This document shows positions 28,464 to 37,267 of a stretch of DNA of 64,000 nucleotides, piece after piece. Location: contig JAFTUV010000034.1 of the NCBI GenBank assembly GCA_017466065.1, positions 1 to 64,000 of the forward strand, read 5' to 3'. The DNA comes from Bacteroidaceae bacterium. Lineage in GTDB: Bacteria; Bacteroidota; Bacteroidia; Bacteroidales; Bacteroidaceae. Position 1 is the first letter of the stretch; every line of letters starts with the position of its first letter. The notes below the pieces were generated by a model that was not told where the DNA came from, made no database searches, and saw only the letters and a program-made list of their open reading frames with translations. Position numbers and translations under genes: made by a program.

Positions 28464-28919
28464 TTATTTCAGTTTGGTCCAATAGATAGTGGTACCTATG
28501 CCCCAAATGTTGCCGAACAATTTAAGTTTCTTTGCATTGACAAACTCGGCCTCTACGTTTACTCGTATACCTTTTGAGGGGTCATAAATCTTTGCACCGT
28601 TCCATTCGCCATCCTCCTTGTCAAATTTAAGGCCTTTGACGATAACCACCTTGTCAATATCTACATTGCGCAGGCTCTTGTCGGGGTTGTTTACATCTTT
28701 ACGTTTCTTTCCGTTCTTGTCGAGGGGATTCTCCACCCAGAACAGTTGCGCTGTGTATGTGCCATCGGCAGCCTTGGTTACGCGCACCTTGCTCTTGCTG
28801 CCACCGCGGTCGGTGAGGTATTCGCCAATAATTTCATCGCCGTTCTTGTTGATGTTCTGTGCAAACGAAGGTATTGTAAAGCATACTGCACAGATAAGTG
28901 TAAAGATTACTTTTTTCAT
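28464..28919 (-). CDS. DUF2147 domain secreted protein
   Basis: The protein has about 151 residues with a signal peptide (MKKVIFTLICAVCFTIPSFAQ) and the DUF2147 pattern: DEIIGEYLTDRGGSKSKVRV, then VENPLDKNGKKRKD and KIYDPSKGIRVNVEAEF. It ends with an aromatic GTTIYWTKLK. The family is common in Bacteroidetes as small periplasmic or outer membrane proteins of unknown function. An ATG nine bases upstream is an alternative start. It has its own promoter and terminator. Confidence 0.85.
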   Translation of the reverse strand: MKKVIFTLICAVCFTIPSFAQNINKNGDEIIGEYLTDRGGSKSKVRVTKAADGTYTAQLFWVENPLDKNGKKRKDVNNPDKSLRNVDIDKVVIVKGLKFDKEDGEWNGAKIYDPSKGIRVNVEAEFVNAKKLKLFGNIWGIGTTIYWTKLK

Positions 28920-28948
28920 TTTGTACACATTTTTAAATTAAATATGTA

Positions 28949-28981
28949 CAAAAGTAGTGTAAATTTTGCACAAATACCAAA
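28949..28981 (-). promoter_or_regulatory. Promoter of the DUF2147 gene
   Basis: On the minus strand TTTG (28981-28978), 21 nt and TACTTTTG (28956-28949) fit the Bacteroidetes consensus. Confidence 0.7.
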
Positions 28982-28994
28982 TGAATGTGCAGGA

Positions 28995-29038
28995 AATTGC
29001 AAAAAGCTGCACAAATTTAAGTATTTTGTGCAGCTTTT
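28995..29038 (-). terminator. Terminator of the OmpA/TPR gene
   Basis: The 14-bp perfect arms at 29002-29015 and 29025-29038 lead into a short T-run on the minus strand, 30 nt beyond the stop. Confidence 0.7.
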
Positions 29039-29067
29039 GTACAAAGCGTGGTAAAAAGAAACATCGT

Positions 29068-30363
29068 TTACTCGGTGCCGTTTCTCAAAATCATAAGATT
29101 GAGTGCAGCCTGTTCGTCGCCCATAGTAGCCGCTCTTTCAAATGCCTTTTCGGCAGCATACAGATGGTGCAGACGGTAGTCGATGACTCCCTTTAAATTT
29201 ATGGCTCGTGCATCGTCCTTGTATTGTTCAAGTTCGTGCAACATTTCTGTATAATCGGGTGAGGGATTGTCAATCAATTCGTTCACAATGTTGTTTATGG
29301 CAATAGCTGCGCTGTCGGGCTTGTTCTCATAATATATGGCATTGATTGTTGCTCCACGATGCTTGGCAAACGAAGCTCTTGCAAGTTCGTTGTACACTGC
29401 ACCGTTATCATAGGTGCGCAACATAATCTCGCGTTTGGTGGCCGAAGGTTCGTTTTTCAGACTTGTTATCAGTTCGTTGCCACCGGGGAGGTCGAGTGCT
29501 TCAATGTCGCTGTATATAAGTGCCCAATTTTTGCCGCCATCGGCCACCTCAAATATTGAATCGGGCAGATTGTGATGCTTGCGTATGTGGTTGCGCAGTG
29601 CCAATGCCCGCTGATAGCCCAGTTGCGTGCTATTCTGCTCGGCACTCTCGGGCGAGGTAAATCCCACAATCTGCACCGACTCCACGGTGGTGCTGCTATC
29701 GGCGATTATTCTGTTTATAATATCCATAAAGTCGTTCACCGATTGGGCATTCTGCATATAGCCAACATCAAGCAGAGGGCTGTTGGTGCGGTAGCGCACA
29801 ATTCTTTTATTGTCGGGTGCTATGCTCTCCTCCTTTTGCAGCGGGGTGTAATGTCTTATGCTTTTTACATTGGGGTGTTCCCGCGCAATGTGGTCGGCGA
29901 TGCTGCGCGTAGCCTCTACTTTGTGGCAACTGAGCGAAGGACAATCGGGGAGTATGATTTCTGTCGTATCGAGCGAATATGTGGTGCCGTTCTTGTTGCT
30001 GTATTCGCTGTATGTCACTCCCCAAAGGGTGTCACAAGCGTGTCTTTCGTGCATCGCTATGGTGCACCGGTTGTTGCCGTGGCTGTGCAGCTGCGGTTGA
30101 TAGCCGTGTCTTTTTACATATCTTTTGGCATACTTCTTGCCCTGAAAGTGTCGTGCCGCCGAGCTTATGCAAGTATCGGGGTTGCAAACGTGTGTTATAA
30201 GCAACATTCCGTCGTTCGATGGCATTTTCTCTACGTCGTAGTCGAAGGTAACATACCAGCAGCTGTCCTTATGCTCCACCGAGCAATCTTCGGGGCCGAT
30301 TTGTGCCATTGTCGCAATGCCCGTGCATAGCGTGGCAAAAAAGAATAGGGATATTCGTTTCAT
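29068..30363 (-). CDS. Secreted protein with OmpA-like and C-terminal TPR-like regions
   Basis: The 431-residue protein has a signal peptide (1-20, ending TMAQ) and a cysteine-containing N-terminal domain (about 22-170) resembling DUF3868. An OmpA-like segment (about 185-290) carries VQIVGFTSPESAEQNSTQLGYQRALALRNHI. The C-terminal helices suggest TPR repeats (AINLKGVIDYRLHHLYAAEKAFERAA). In Bacteroidetes such proteins occur with fimbrial or cell-envelope genes, but no fimbrial gene is nearby. The peptidoglycan-binding role is family-based inference. Confidence 0.7.
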   Translation of the reverse strand: MKRISLFFFATLCTGIATMAQIGPEDCSVEHKDSCWYVTFDYDVEKMPSNDGMLLITHVCNPDTCISSAARHFQGKKYAKRYVKRHGYQPQLHSHGNNRCTIAMHERHACDTLWGVTYSEYSNKNGTTYSLDTTEIILPDCPSLSCHKVEATRSIADHIAREHPNVKSIRHYTPLQKEESIAPDNKRIVRYRTNSPLLDVGYMQNAQSVNDFMDIINRIIADSSTTVESVQIVGFTSPESAEQNSTQLGYQRALALRNHIRKHHNLPDSIFEVADGGKNWALIYSDIEALDLPGGNELITSLKNEPSATKREIMLRTYDNGAVYNELARASFAKHRGATINAIYYENKPDSAAIAINNIVNELIDNPSPDYTEMLHELEQYKDDARAINLKGVIDYRLHHLYAAEKAFERAATMGDEQAALNLMILRNGTE

Positions 30364-30420
30364 AGGTCTATGGTTTAAATTACCAATATAAAACGAAGAG
30401 AAGGGTTTTTAGGTTCGCTG

Positions 30421-31128
30421 CTATGGGATTATTAGTGCTTCTAATTCCTCGATGGAGCCTATTATGGCCGTAGGCTCGGCCCCTACAATCACAGGTTCCT
30501 CCTCCCAACATATTTTTTTCAGCCACACGGCCTTGCAGCCGAGCGTGCGTGCGGGGTATATATCCTTGCGGTAAGAGTCGCCAATTACCACAACCTCGCA
30601 GGGGTGCAGTCCGAGTGCTTCCACCCCTTTTGCAAAGAGGGCAGGGTCGGGCTTCCGCAATCCCACCACTGCCGACTCTATTATGTGTCCGAAGCAGTGG
30701 TCGAGCGAGAACTCTTTTAACACCACAGGCATATTGCCATAGAAATTGGTTACAAGCACGGTGGGGAACTTCTGTGACAGCCTCTCGACAATGCTGCGCG
30801 AAATTTTCAGCGTGTCGAGAATCCTGTCGTAACATCTTTCGGCAATCTCATTTGCCTTTGCAGGGGCGATGGGGCTACCCGCCTCTTCAAGATACTGCGC
30901 TTGCAATGCTGTTTTCTTGTGAAGCAGAGTGTTGAATGTGTCGTCGGGGGCTATTATTGGTGCTTTTGCCAATGCACGCTCACCATAAACGTATGCTTCG
31001 CGGAAGAGCTCCCTGCCTATATTTACTCCGGCGTTGATATACTCCTCGCCGATGAGCTCCCCCCAATGAATACCATTGGTGTCGATGGTGCCACCATAGT
31101 CGAATATTATTCCTTTTATATTCATCAT
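30421..31128 (-). CDS. HAD family phosphatase
   Basis: The 235-residue protein has HAD motif I FDYGGTID, motif II VLVTNF, motif III Lys in LRKPDP and motif IV GDSYRKDIYPA. The second Asp of motif I is Gly, as in several active HAD subfamilies. Its start overlaps the stop of the CDP-alcohol phosphotransferase gene by one base, so it is translationally coupled and probably the phosphatase step of the same pathway. The substrate is unknown. Confidence 0.82.
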   Translation of the reverse strand: MMNIKGIIFDYGGTIDTNGIHWGELIGEEYINAGVNIGRELFREAYVYGERALAKAPIIAPDDTFNTLLHKKTALQAQYLEEAGSPIAPAKANEIAERCYDRILDTLKISRSIVERLSQKFPTVLVTNFYGNMPVVLKEFSLDHCFGHIIESAVVGLRKPDPALFAKGVEALGLHPCEVVVIGDSYRKDIYPARTLGCKAVWLKKICWEEEPVIVGAEPTAIIGSIEELEALIIP

Positions 31129-32072
31129 TATCCCTGTCGTTCAATCTTTTTTGTCAACCGTTGGCACAGCTTTTCGTGCTTGTGCAGCATATAGAGGAAG
31201 AGTGCCATTAAAATAACAAGCTCAAAGAACAGGTAGAGCCACAATTTCCCAATGAGCATTGCGAAGCAGAGCATTATAGCCCGTGAATTAAAGGTCAGAA
31301 TATTGGTGTACTTCATCAGCGGGAGGCTCCCTTTGCGGAACTCCTCGCGCAGCCACGCAGGAATGTTTGTGCCATAGTGGTTGCGCACGGCGGCAATGAA
31401 CTTCTGGAAACGAGGGGTCATTCTCTCTTGGTTGTCCACATACGCAACGTATGCGTTGAGAAATATTTTCCAGAAGAAGTTTCCTCTCCATGGTGTTGCG
31501 GCATATTCCTTGCGCTGTGCTTGCGAGTCGTGAAACTCGTTGCCGTTCTCCTCTTTAATGAAATACAGATGTATGTTGCGGTAGTAATCGGCAAGCTGGC
31601 ATTGCGAGCCGTGTACCCAAAAACCGCAGAAGCCGCAAAGTATCCATATCCACACTCCCCATTCGTGCCCGGGAAGGAGAGGTACGGGGTTGAATGTTTC
31701 TCGTGCGGCTATGGCGAAATATATGCAGAAGAACCAACAGTCGCCGGCAAAGCCATCGAGAATGCGCCCCCAGCGGGTCTTTTGCCCGGTGATGCGTGCC
31801 AACTGCCCGTCGGTGCTGTCGTACAGGTTGGCCCACATAAGCAGTAGGGAGCCCAAAATATTCCATCTGAGGCACGGCTGATAGAAACAGACTCCGGCAG
31901 CAATGCCCAAGAAAATGGATATTATGGTTACGGTATTGGGGTGAATTCCACGGTTGCGGAAAAAGAGTGCGCAACGGAAGCCCAATGGGCGATAGAACCA
32001 TAGATCGAGAAACTCCTCGGTGTCTTGTGATTTTATCGATGCGTTGTATATTTTCCTATCCTCTTCGTTCAT
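31128..32072 (-). CDS. CDP-alcohol phosphotransferase family membrane protein
   Basis: The 314-residue protein has several membrane helices and the CDP-alcohol signature from Asp85: DSTDGQLAR, then GRILDGFAGD. In the usual form the last two Asp are spaced D-x3-D, but here it is D-x4-D, an unusual variant. The family transfers a phospho-alcohol from CDP onto a lipid acceptor or onto an alcohol. Neighbouring nucleotidyltransferase, ATP-grasp and HAD genes with overlapping ends suggest synthesis of an activated headgroup, its transfer and dephosphorylation, perhaps to an inositol lipid (inference). Confidence 0.82.
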   Translation of the reverse strand: MNEEDRKIYNASIKSQDTEEFLDLWFYRPLGFRCALFFRNRGIHPNTVTIISIFLGIAAGVCFYQPCLRWNILGSLLLMWANLYDSTDGQLARITGQKTRWGRILDGFAGDCWFFCIYFAIAARETFNPVPLLPGHEWGVWIWILCGFCGFWVHGSQCQLADYYRNIHLYFIKEENGNEFHDSQAQRKEYAATPWRGNFFWKIFLNAYVAYVDNQERMTPRFQKFIAAVRNHYGTNIPAWLREEFRKGSLPLMKYTNILTFNSRAIMLCFAMLIGKLWLYLFFELVILMALFLYMLHKHEKLCQRLTKKIERQG

Positions 32073-32890
32073 ATTGTGTTTTTTGTAATAATCAACTGTG
32101 CTATTGCCTTTGCCGCTTCGTCGCGCACTGCCGAGAAGCTGGGAAAGTCGTTAAGGTCTATGATGAAAATCTCGCCGGAGTGGGTAATTATTGCATCGCC
32201 CCCGAAAATGGATAATCCCACAGCCTCGGCAGCAGCAAATGCCGTCTTTTGCAATAACGCCGCATCGAATGCGTGCTTCCGGGGGGTGCCGTTTATCTTT
32301 TCGAGCCCGAATTTCGTATTTTCGCAATCGGGATAGTGGTAGCGGAAAAATCCACCCTCCACTCCATAGAATTTTACAATGTCGCCCGGAACGTGATTGC
32401 ACAAAATGGCAGTGGGGCAACCGTTGGCAGTAATTGCATCGAACGCAGCCTCGGCTTCTTGCCTGTTGGTCACATAGGCAACATCCTCTTTGCGGGAGGT
32501 CCACCCCTCGGCACGTTTCAGCCACGCAGGGTAGCCGGCATTTTCTAATTGTGCAATGCTCTCAATCACGCTATACTGTGGTTGCTTGATGCCTTTCTGC
32601 TGCAACAGGCTCATAAATCTTATGCGTGAGCAATTCTCCACGGCTCTCGGGCTGTTAATCACCAATCGCCCCAGCCTCTCGTAGCTGCGCAGGCGTTTCA
32701 GTGTGGCGGCTGTGCGCGACATTTGCAATATGGCACAGTATTGCCCGTCTATTTCATCCTTTTCATCGAACTTCTTTACGTTTGCACCCATAACAGACAG
32801 CTCTTTCTCGATGGCGGCGAGAATGGCAGCATCGTTTCCCTCCATTTGCGGGGAGTTGAGCGGGTTGCGGGCTATGGTTGCAATATTCAT
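32069..32890 (-). CDS. ATP-grasp family kinase/ligase
   Basis: The protein has about 273 residues from the ATG at 32890, which overlaps the previous stop; a start at 32929 would run far into that gene. The nucleotide-binding Lys lies in PAWLKRAEGWTSRKED. The metal-binding end GGDAIITHSGEIFIIDLNDFPSFS resembles the terminal motif of ATP-grasp enzymes including inositol polyphosphate kinases (IDxNxFPxx). The reaction is unknown. It overlaps its downstream gene by 4 nt, indicating coupled translation. Confidence 0.7.
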   Translation of the reverse strand: MNIATIARNPLNSPQMEGNDAAILAAIEKELSVMGANVKKFDEKDEIDGQYCAILQMSRTAATLKRLRSYERLGRLVINSPRAVENCSRIRFMSLLQQKGIKQPQYSVIESIAQLENAGYPAWLKRAEGWTSRKEDVAYVTNRQEAEAAFDAITANGCPTAILCNHVPGDIVKFYGVEGGFFRYHYPDCENTKFGLEKINGTPRKHAFDAALLQKTAFAAAEAVGLSIFGGDAIITHSGEIFIIDLNDFPSFSAVRDEAAKAIAQLIITKNTI

Positions 32891-33588
32891 TCTTGTGAAA
32901 GGAACTTTTCGGCTTTTGCAATGTCGCAAGCGTGGTCAATATCTATGATTTTCCCGAAGGGGAAGGCTTTTAGTTGCAGCCCGTCGGCAATGAGTGAGCG
33001 CTGGAAGTTACGCATACGCGCCACTCCCTGTTCCATACAAAGTTGCAGCGTGAGAAGGGACTTTGGCGTTAGCCCGTATATTCCGCCCGAAATGTAGCGG
33101 CTCTGCTTGCCGGCAGTGTCGTTGAATGCGGTAATATTTCCCTCATTGTCGGTTTCTACATAAAGCGGCTTTTCGTCGTCGATAAAATCGGTAACAGCCA
33201 TCAGCCCGTCGAGTTTGCTCTCTTCGAATGCTTTAATGTAGTGCGTGAACTCCTCTTCGTGAAAGAGTGTGTCCACGGTGGTGAGGCAGAATTTCTCATT
33301 GCCTTGCAGGTGGGGTATCAGCGCGTGCATACTGTGCATTGAGCTTGGTGTGTCTTTTACCACAATATTCAGCGGCAGATGCTCTTGCAACCCTCTCAGC
33401 AAGGCGAGCGTTTGTGGCTGTTGTTCGTTTATTATTATGCTTATGGAGCTTGCATTATTGCGCAAGAATATGTTTACAAGGCGTTCTATAATGGGAACAC
33501 CTTGTAATTCGATAAGCGGTTTTGGGCTTTTCACTCCCTCTTGTGCAAGGCGGGAGCCTTCGCCGGCTGCAATTATTGCGAATTTCAT
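32887..33588 (-). CDS. Nucleotidyltransferase (sugar/inositol-phosphate type)
   Basis: The 233-residue GT-A fold protein begins with AIIAAGEGSRL and KSPKPLIELQG, the nucleotide-binding signature of NTP:sugar- or alcohol-phosphate nucleotidyltransferases, with a metal-site Asp in LTTVDTLF. It would activate a phospho-alcohol with NTP. Because a CDP-alcohol phosphotransferase follows two genes later, CTP and a phospho-alcohol such as inositol-1-phosphate are reasonable substrates (inference). It starts 7 nt after pdxA. Confidence 0.8.
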   Translation of the reverse strand: MKFAIIAAGEGSRLAQEGVKSPKPLIELQGVPIIERLVNIFLRNNASSISIIINEQQPQTLALLRGLQEHLPLNIVVKDTPSSMHSMHALIPHLQGNEKFCLTTVDTLFHEEEFTHYIKAFEESKLDGLMAVTDFIDDEKPLYVETDNEGNITAFNDTAGKQSRYISGGIYGLTPKSLLTLQLCMEQGVARMRNFQRSLIADGLQLKAFPFGKIIDIDHACDIAKAEKFLSQE

Positions 33589-33595
33589 TATCCTC

Positions 33596-34693
33596 TTATA
33601 AACTGTCGCCCTGTTGCAGGTTCAGTCGGTTACTGTCGTCGCGCTTCTCGTGATATAGTTTGCGCAAGGGGTTGCGGCGAGCCTCGTTGTACATAGTGCG
33701 GTTGCGGAATATGTCTATCGCTGCGTATATTGCCTGACGGAAGGAATTTTCATCGGCAACGCCTTTCCCGGCAATGTCGTATGCAACACCGTGAGCGGGA
33801 GAGGTGCGTATTATGGATAGCCCGGCTGTGAAGTTTATGCCGTCGCTCATTCCCAATGCTTTTAGCGGAGCAAGTCCTTGGTCGTGGTACATTGCAAGTA
33901 TTGCATCGAAACAGTTGTATTTTCCGCTTCCCATAAAACCATCGACGGCAAAGGGACCGTAGCAGAATATGCCATTGTCGTTCATTTTTCTCACAGTGGG
34001 CGATATAATTTCGCTCTCCTCACTACCCAGCAATCCATTGTCGCCGGCGTGCGGGTTTAGCGAGAGAACTGCTATTTTGGGAGCATCTATGTTAAAATCC
34101 TCTACAAGAGCCTTGTTCAGGATGGTGAGTTTCTCTTCCAACAACTCCGAGGTAATTGCCGCCGGAACATCGCGCAGTGGAAGGTGCGATGTTGCGACAG
34201 CCACCCTTAAATCTCCGTTGCATAGCAGCATCAGCGACTTTTCCTCGCCTCCGCAACGCTCTTGCAGATACTCTGTGTGTCCGGGAAAGTTAAATGCCTC
34301 GTTCTGTATCGTGCTCTTGTTTATGGGAGCCGTTACAAGAACATCTATTTTCCCATCCTTGTAATCCTGTACAGCCTTTTCGAGAGCTTCAAAAGCAGCC
34401 TGTCCGGCCTCTTGGGTGTTGTTCCCAAGCTCTATTCGCACCTCGTCGCTGTTGCAGTTTACAATATTCAGCTTGTTCTCCTGTATCTCGTCGAATTTCT
34501 CTATTGCGTTGTAGGGCACTTCTAATTCGAGGGCTTTGCGGTGATAGGCAGCCGACTTTGGAGAGCCATACACCACGGGAGTGCAGATGTCGAACATTTC
34601 GGCTGTGGCAAATGTCTTGAAGATAACCTCGTATCCTATTCCGTTTATATCACCCTGTGTGATACCTACTCTTATCTTTTGTTTTTCGCTCAT
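33596..34693 (-). CDS. pdxA: 4-hydroxythreonine-4-phosphate dehydrogenase
   Basis: The 365-residue protein has PdxA motifs: VGITQGDINGIGYEVI at the start, VTAPINKSTI, FPGHTEYL, LSLNPHAGDNG, MYHDQGLAPLK and a C-terminal TSPAHGVAYDIAGKG. It acts in the DXP-dependent pyridoxal phosphate pathway. Slightly longer than E. coli PdxA, as is normal for Bacteroidetes. It sits in the rlmN-DUF4837-pdxA operon and is followed tightly by the nucleotidyltransferase. Confidence 0.95.
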   Translation of the reverse strand: MSEKQKIRVGITQGDINGIGYEVIFKTFATAEMFDICTPVVYGSPKSAAYHRKALELEVPYNAIEKFDEIQENKLNIVNCNSDEVRIELGNNTQEAGQAAFEALEKAVQDYKDGKIDVLVTAPINKSTIQNEAFNFPGHTEYLQERCGGEEKSLMLLCNGDLRVAVATSHLPLRDVPAAITSELLEEKLTILNKALVEDFNIDAPKIAVLSLNPHAGDNGLLGSEESEIISPTVRKMNDNGIFCYGPFAVDGFMGSGKYNCFDAILAMYHDQGLAPLKALGMSDGINFTAGLSIIRTSPAHGVAYDIAGKGVADENSFRQAIYAAIDIFRNRTMYNEARRNPLRKLYHEKRDDSNRLNLQQGDSL

Positions 34694-34749
34694 TTGTATG
34701 TTGTTTGGTATTTAATTAAAATAATTGTGTGAAGTTAAGAACAGGGAGG

Positions 34750-35823
34750 CTATTCGGCAACAGCTTCCTGTTCGTTATCCTCTATTATCACTTCGGGAAT
34801 TATAGTGCTGTTCTCAATATCCTTGTCGGCAGGCAGCTTAATCGAGAAGAGAGCCGCTTCGAGCTTGCGTATGAGGTCGCCTTTCTTCTTGTTGGGAGCG
34901 TATAGGAATGTTTCAACCACAATCACACGGCCGTTCTTTTCATCGACCATCTGGTGCGACACAAACGGGCCTCCCATCATATCATTCTCCATTTGCCACA
35001 AGCCCTTTGCCACCTGCATATAACGTTGGCGGAACTCCGTGTCGTAAACATCCACAAACATAGTGTCGGTTGCCATATAGCGGTCGGGGCGGTTGCCGGG
35101 GATATTTATTTTCATAACCGAGTCGCGCTTTTGCAGGAAATTCTCGCGCGAGAAATTATCGGTACTTGTATAGGGATAGCTGTAAACAACATAGTTCTGT
35201 ATGCTGCTGTTGTTGTTCGAAATATCCGATGCCCACAAGAAATCCTTTCCGCTCTTTATGCTGCGTATGTTTTTTGTGATAAACATTTCGCAACCGAATT
35301 TTTGCTTTACGGAGTCGAGGAAACTTTTATTGTGATTTTTCTCCTCTTTCAGGTCCTGCAATTCGCGGTTCATTTCGGTCGAAGTGAAGAAGTCGATTAT
35401 TACCTGCGAGTTCTTTGTTACATAGTCGAGGAACTCCTCTTTCGATGGCGACTGTATGGTCAAAATCATCTGCGGAGCAGCATATTTATCCTTGGTGTAT
35501 TTGAATTTCGTCTGTGTGAATTGCGATTTATCTATTTTAACCTCTATGATGTTGCGGAACGATTTTAACAGACGGGTGAAGCCTGCGGGCTCGGTGAACG
35601 AAACACGGAAGGAACGCTCCGATTGGGGAATTGCGGGTACATCGCTGTCGAGTACACCGAAGAGCGCACGTCCGGCAGGGGCCTCCCAAGTGTTCTTGTC
35701 ACACACTACCAGCACTTCGTAGGGCAGTCCGCTCGATGGCGGGGTGAGTAACGAATTGCCGCCTCCTTCGCCACAAGCAGCCAAAAGTATTGTGGCAAGC
35801 AGTAGAATAAATGATTTTCTCAT
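34750..35823 (-). CDS. DUF4837 lipoprotein
   Basis: The protein has about 357 residues with a lipoprotein signal (MRKSFILLLATILLAAC), then the DUF4837 domain starting LPYEVLVVCDKNTWE and including PQSERSFRVSFTEPAGFTRLLKSFRNII. The start at the ATG 35823 gives a clean signal peptide; a TTG nine bases upstream is less likely. The function of DUF4837 is unknown. Its fixed place between rlmN and pdxA is typical of Bacteroidales. Confidence 0.88.
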   Translation of the reverse strand: MRKSFILLLATILLAACGEGGGNSLLTPPSSGLPYEVLVVCDKNTWEAPAGRALFGVLDSDVPAIPQSERSFRVSFTEPAGFTRLLKSFRNIIEVKIDKSQFTQTKFKYTKDKYAAPQMILTIQSPSKEEFLDYVTKNSQVIIDFFTSTEMNRELQDLKEEKNHNKSFLDSVKQKFGCEMFITKNIRSIKSGKDFLWASDISNNNSSIQNYVVYSYPYTSTDNFSRENFLQKRDSVMKINIPGNRPDRYMATDTMFVDVYDTEFRQRYMQVAKGLWQMENDMMGGPFVSHQMVDEKNGRVIVVETFLYAPNKKKGDLIRKLEAALFSIKLPADKDIENSTIIPEVIIEDNEQEAVAE

Positions 35824-35841
35824 AATTATCAATTTTTGAAT

Positions 35842-36873
35842 TTATTTGTTTTTTTCGTTTTTTAGTGTCGATAGCATTCCGCAAGCGGCAAAAATATCCT
35901 CGCCCCGTGAGGCTCTTATGGTGGTGAAAAGCCCGTTCTTGGTGAGGTAGTCGCGCAACTGCAACATTCCATCCTCGTTAACCCCTTCGAGCTCTATGCC
36001 GGGGATTGCGTGGTAGCGTATGAGGTTGATGCGACAGTCGAGCCCGTCGAGCAGTTGCAACAGCTTGCGTGCGTGGAAAAGACTGTCGTTAATCCCTTTG
36101 AATACAATATATTCGAATGTGAGCCTGCGTTGGTGGCTGAAATCATATTGCTTCAATAACTCCACAATCTCGGTTATCGAATAACCCCGTTCGGCGGGCA
36201 TAATTTCGCTGCGTTTCTCGGGAATAGGGTGGTGCAGGCTGATGGCAATGTGGTAATCGCCGGCGTCGAGCAACTGTTTAAGCCCCTTGCGTATGCCGGC
36301 CGATGAAACGGTGAGGCGGTGGGGGCTCCATCCGAGAGCATAATCGGCTGTGAGAATTTCTATGGTCTTTAAAATGTTGTCGAGATTGTCGCAGGGCTCG
36401 CCCATTCCCATAAAAACAATGTTCGTGAGCCTGTCGTGCTCGGGCAGGGCAAATATCTGGTTCAGAATTTCGTTGGCAGTGAGGTTGGCCGTGTATTTCT
36501 GCTTGCCTGTCATACAAAAGAGGCAATTCATCTTGCAACCTACCTGACACGACACGCACAGGGTGGCTCGCTCGCCGTCGGGGATATATACAGCCTCCAC
36601 AAAATGCCCGTTGTCCACGGCATAAAGGTATTTTACGGTGCCGTCGCAGGAGCGTGCAGCATCGGCCGGTGCGGAATACCCGACCTCGAACAGTTGTGAC
36701 AGCCTTTCGCGGTTCTTCAATGATATATTCGACATATCCTCGATGCTGCGCACACGCTTCCTGTACACCCAGTCGGCAATCTGCTTGGCTGTGAATGTGG
36801 GCATTCCGGCCTCTTGCACGGCAGTTTTAAGCTCGGCAAGTGTCATTCCCAATAGATATCTTTTTTCGCTCAT
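35842..36873 (-). CDS. rlmN: 23S rRNA (adenine(2503)-C(2))-methyltransferase
   Basis: The 343-residue radical SAM enzyme has cluster ligands in CKMNCLFC (preceded by SCQVG). The substrate-methylating Cys near the C-terminus lies in GEDIFAACGML. It methylates A2503 of 23S rRNA and A37 of some tRNAs. It heads the seven-gene minus-strand operon. Confidence 0.96.
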   Translation of the reverse strand: MSEKRYLLGMTLAELKTAVQEAGMPTFTAKQIADWVYRKRVRSIEDMSNISLKNRERLSQLFEVGYSAPADAARSCDGTVKYLYAVDNGHFVEAVYIPDGERATLCVSCQVGCKMNCLFCMTGKQKYTANLTANEILNQIFALPEHDRLTNIVFMGMGEPCDNLDNILKTIEILTADYALGWSPHRLTVSSAGIRKGLKQLLDAGDYHIAISLHHPIPEKRSEIMPAERGYSITEIVELLKQYDFSHQRRLTFEYIVFKGINDSLFHARKLLQLLDGLDCRINLIRYHAIPGIELEGVNEDGMLQLRDYLTKNGLFTTIRASRGEDIFAACGMLSTLKNEKNK

Positions 36874-37267
36874 TTATCTCTCTTTGGTTAATTGTCGATT
36901 CCTATAACCGTTTGTTGCGGCAAAGGTCGTCTTTTAGTCACAATAATGCAAAATTAAGTATTATTTTTCAATTAAATTAATATTTATATTATTATTTGCG
37001 GCCGAATGTAATTTGTTCCCATCTGCTTGTGTGTTATTGCCTCTTTTTTATTATATTCGCAAAAGTAATAATATAAATGTTGACCCGCGACAACTTTTCT
37101 TTGCGAAAATGTCATCCCGACAGAGCGGAGCGACGAGGGATCTCAAAAAACATTGTTGAGATATCTCAGTCGCTATGCTTCTTCGATATGACATCAACCA
37201 AATAACTTTTGGGACAACGATTGTATTATTGCCTTCGCAAATGTGTTTTCAAAATTAGAAATGTACT
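36874..37267. other. Intergenic region between divergent rlmN and GT2/DUF4922 genes
   Basis: The 394-nt stretch contains the palindromic repeat at 37110-37193 and AT-rich promoter-like sequence. On the minus strand TACTTTTG (37067-37060) with TTG 23 nt upstream is a possible rlmN promoter, giving a leader near 190 nt. No gene was found. Confidence 0.4.
37110..37193. repeat. Intergenic palindromic repeat, copy 2
   Basis: The 84-bp unit begins TGTCATCCCGA and ends TCGATATGACA and contains AACATTGTTGAGATATCTCA in its middle, as does copy 1 at 284-362. The left half also holds the inverted stretch GAGGGATCTC. It fits a dispersed non-coding repeat family. Confidence 0.6.
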
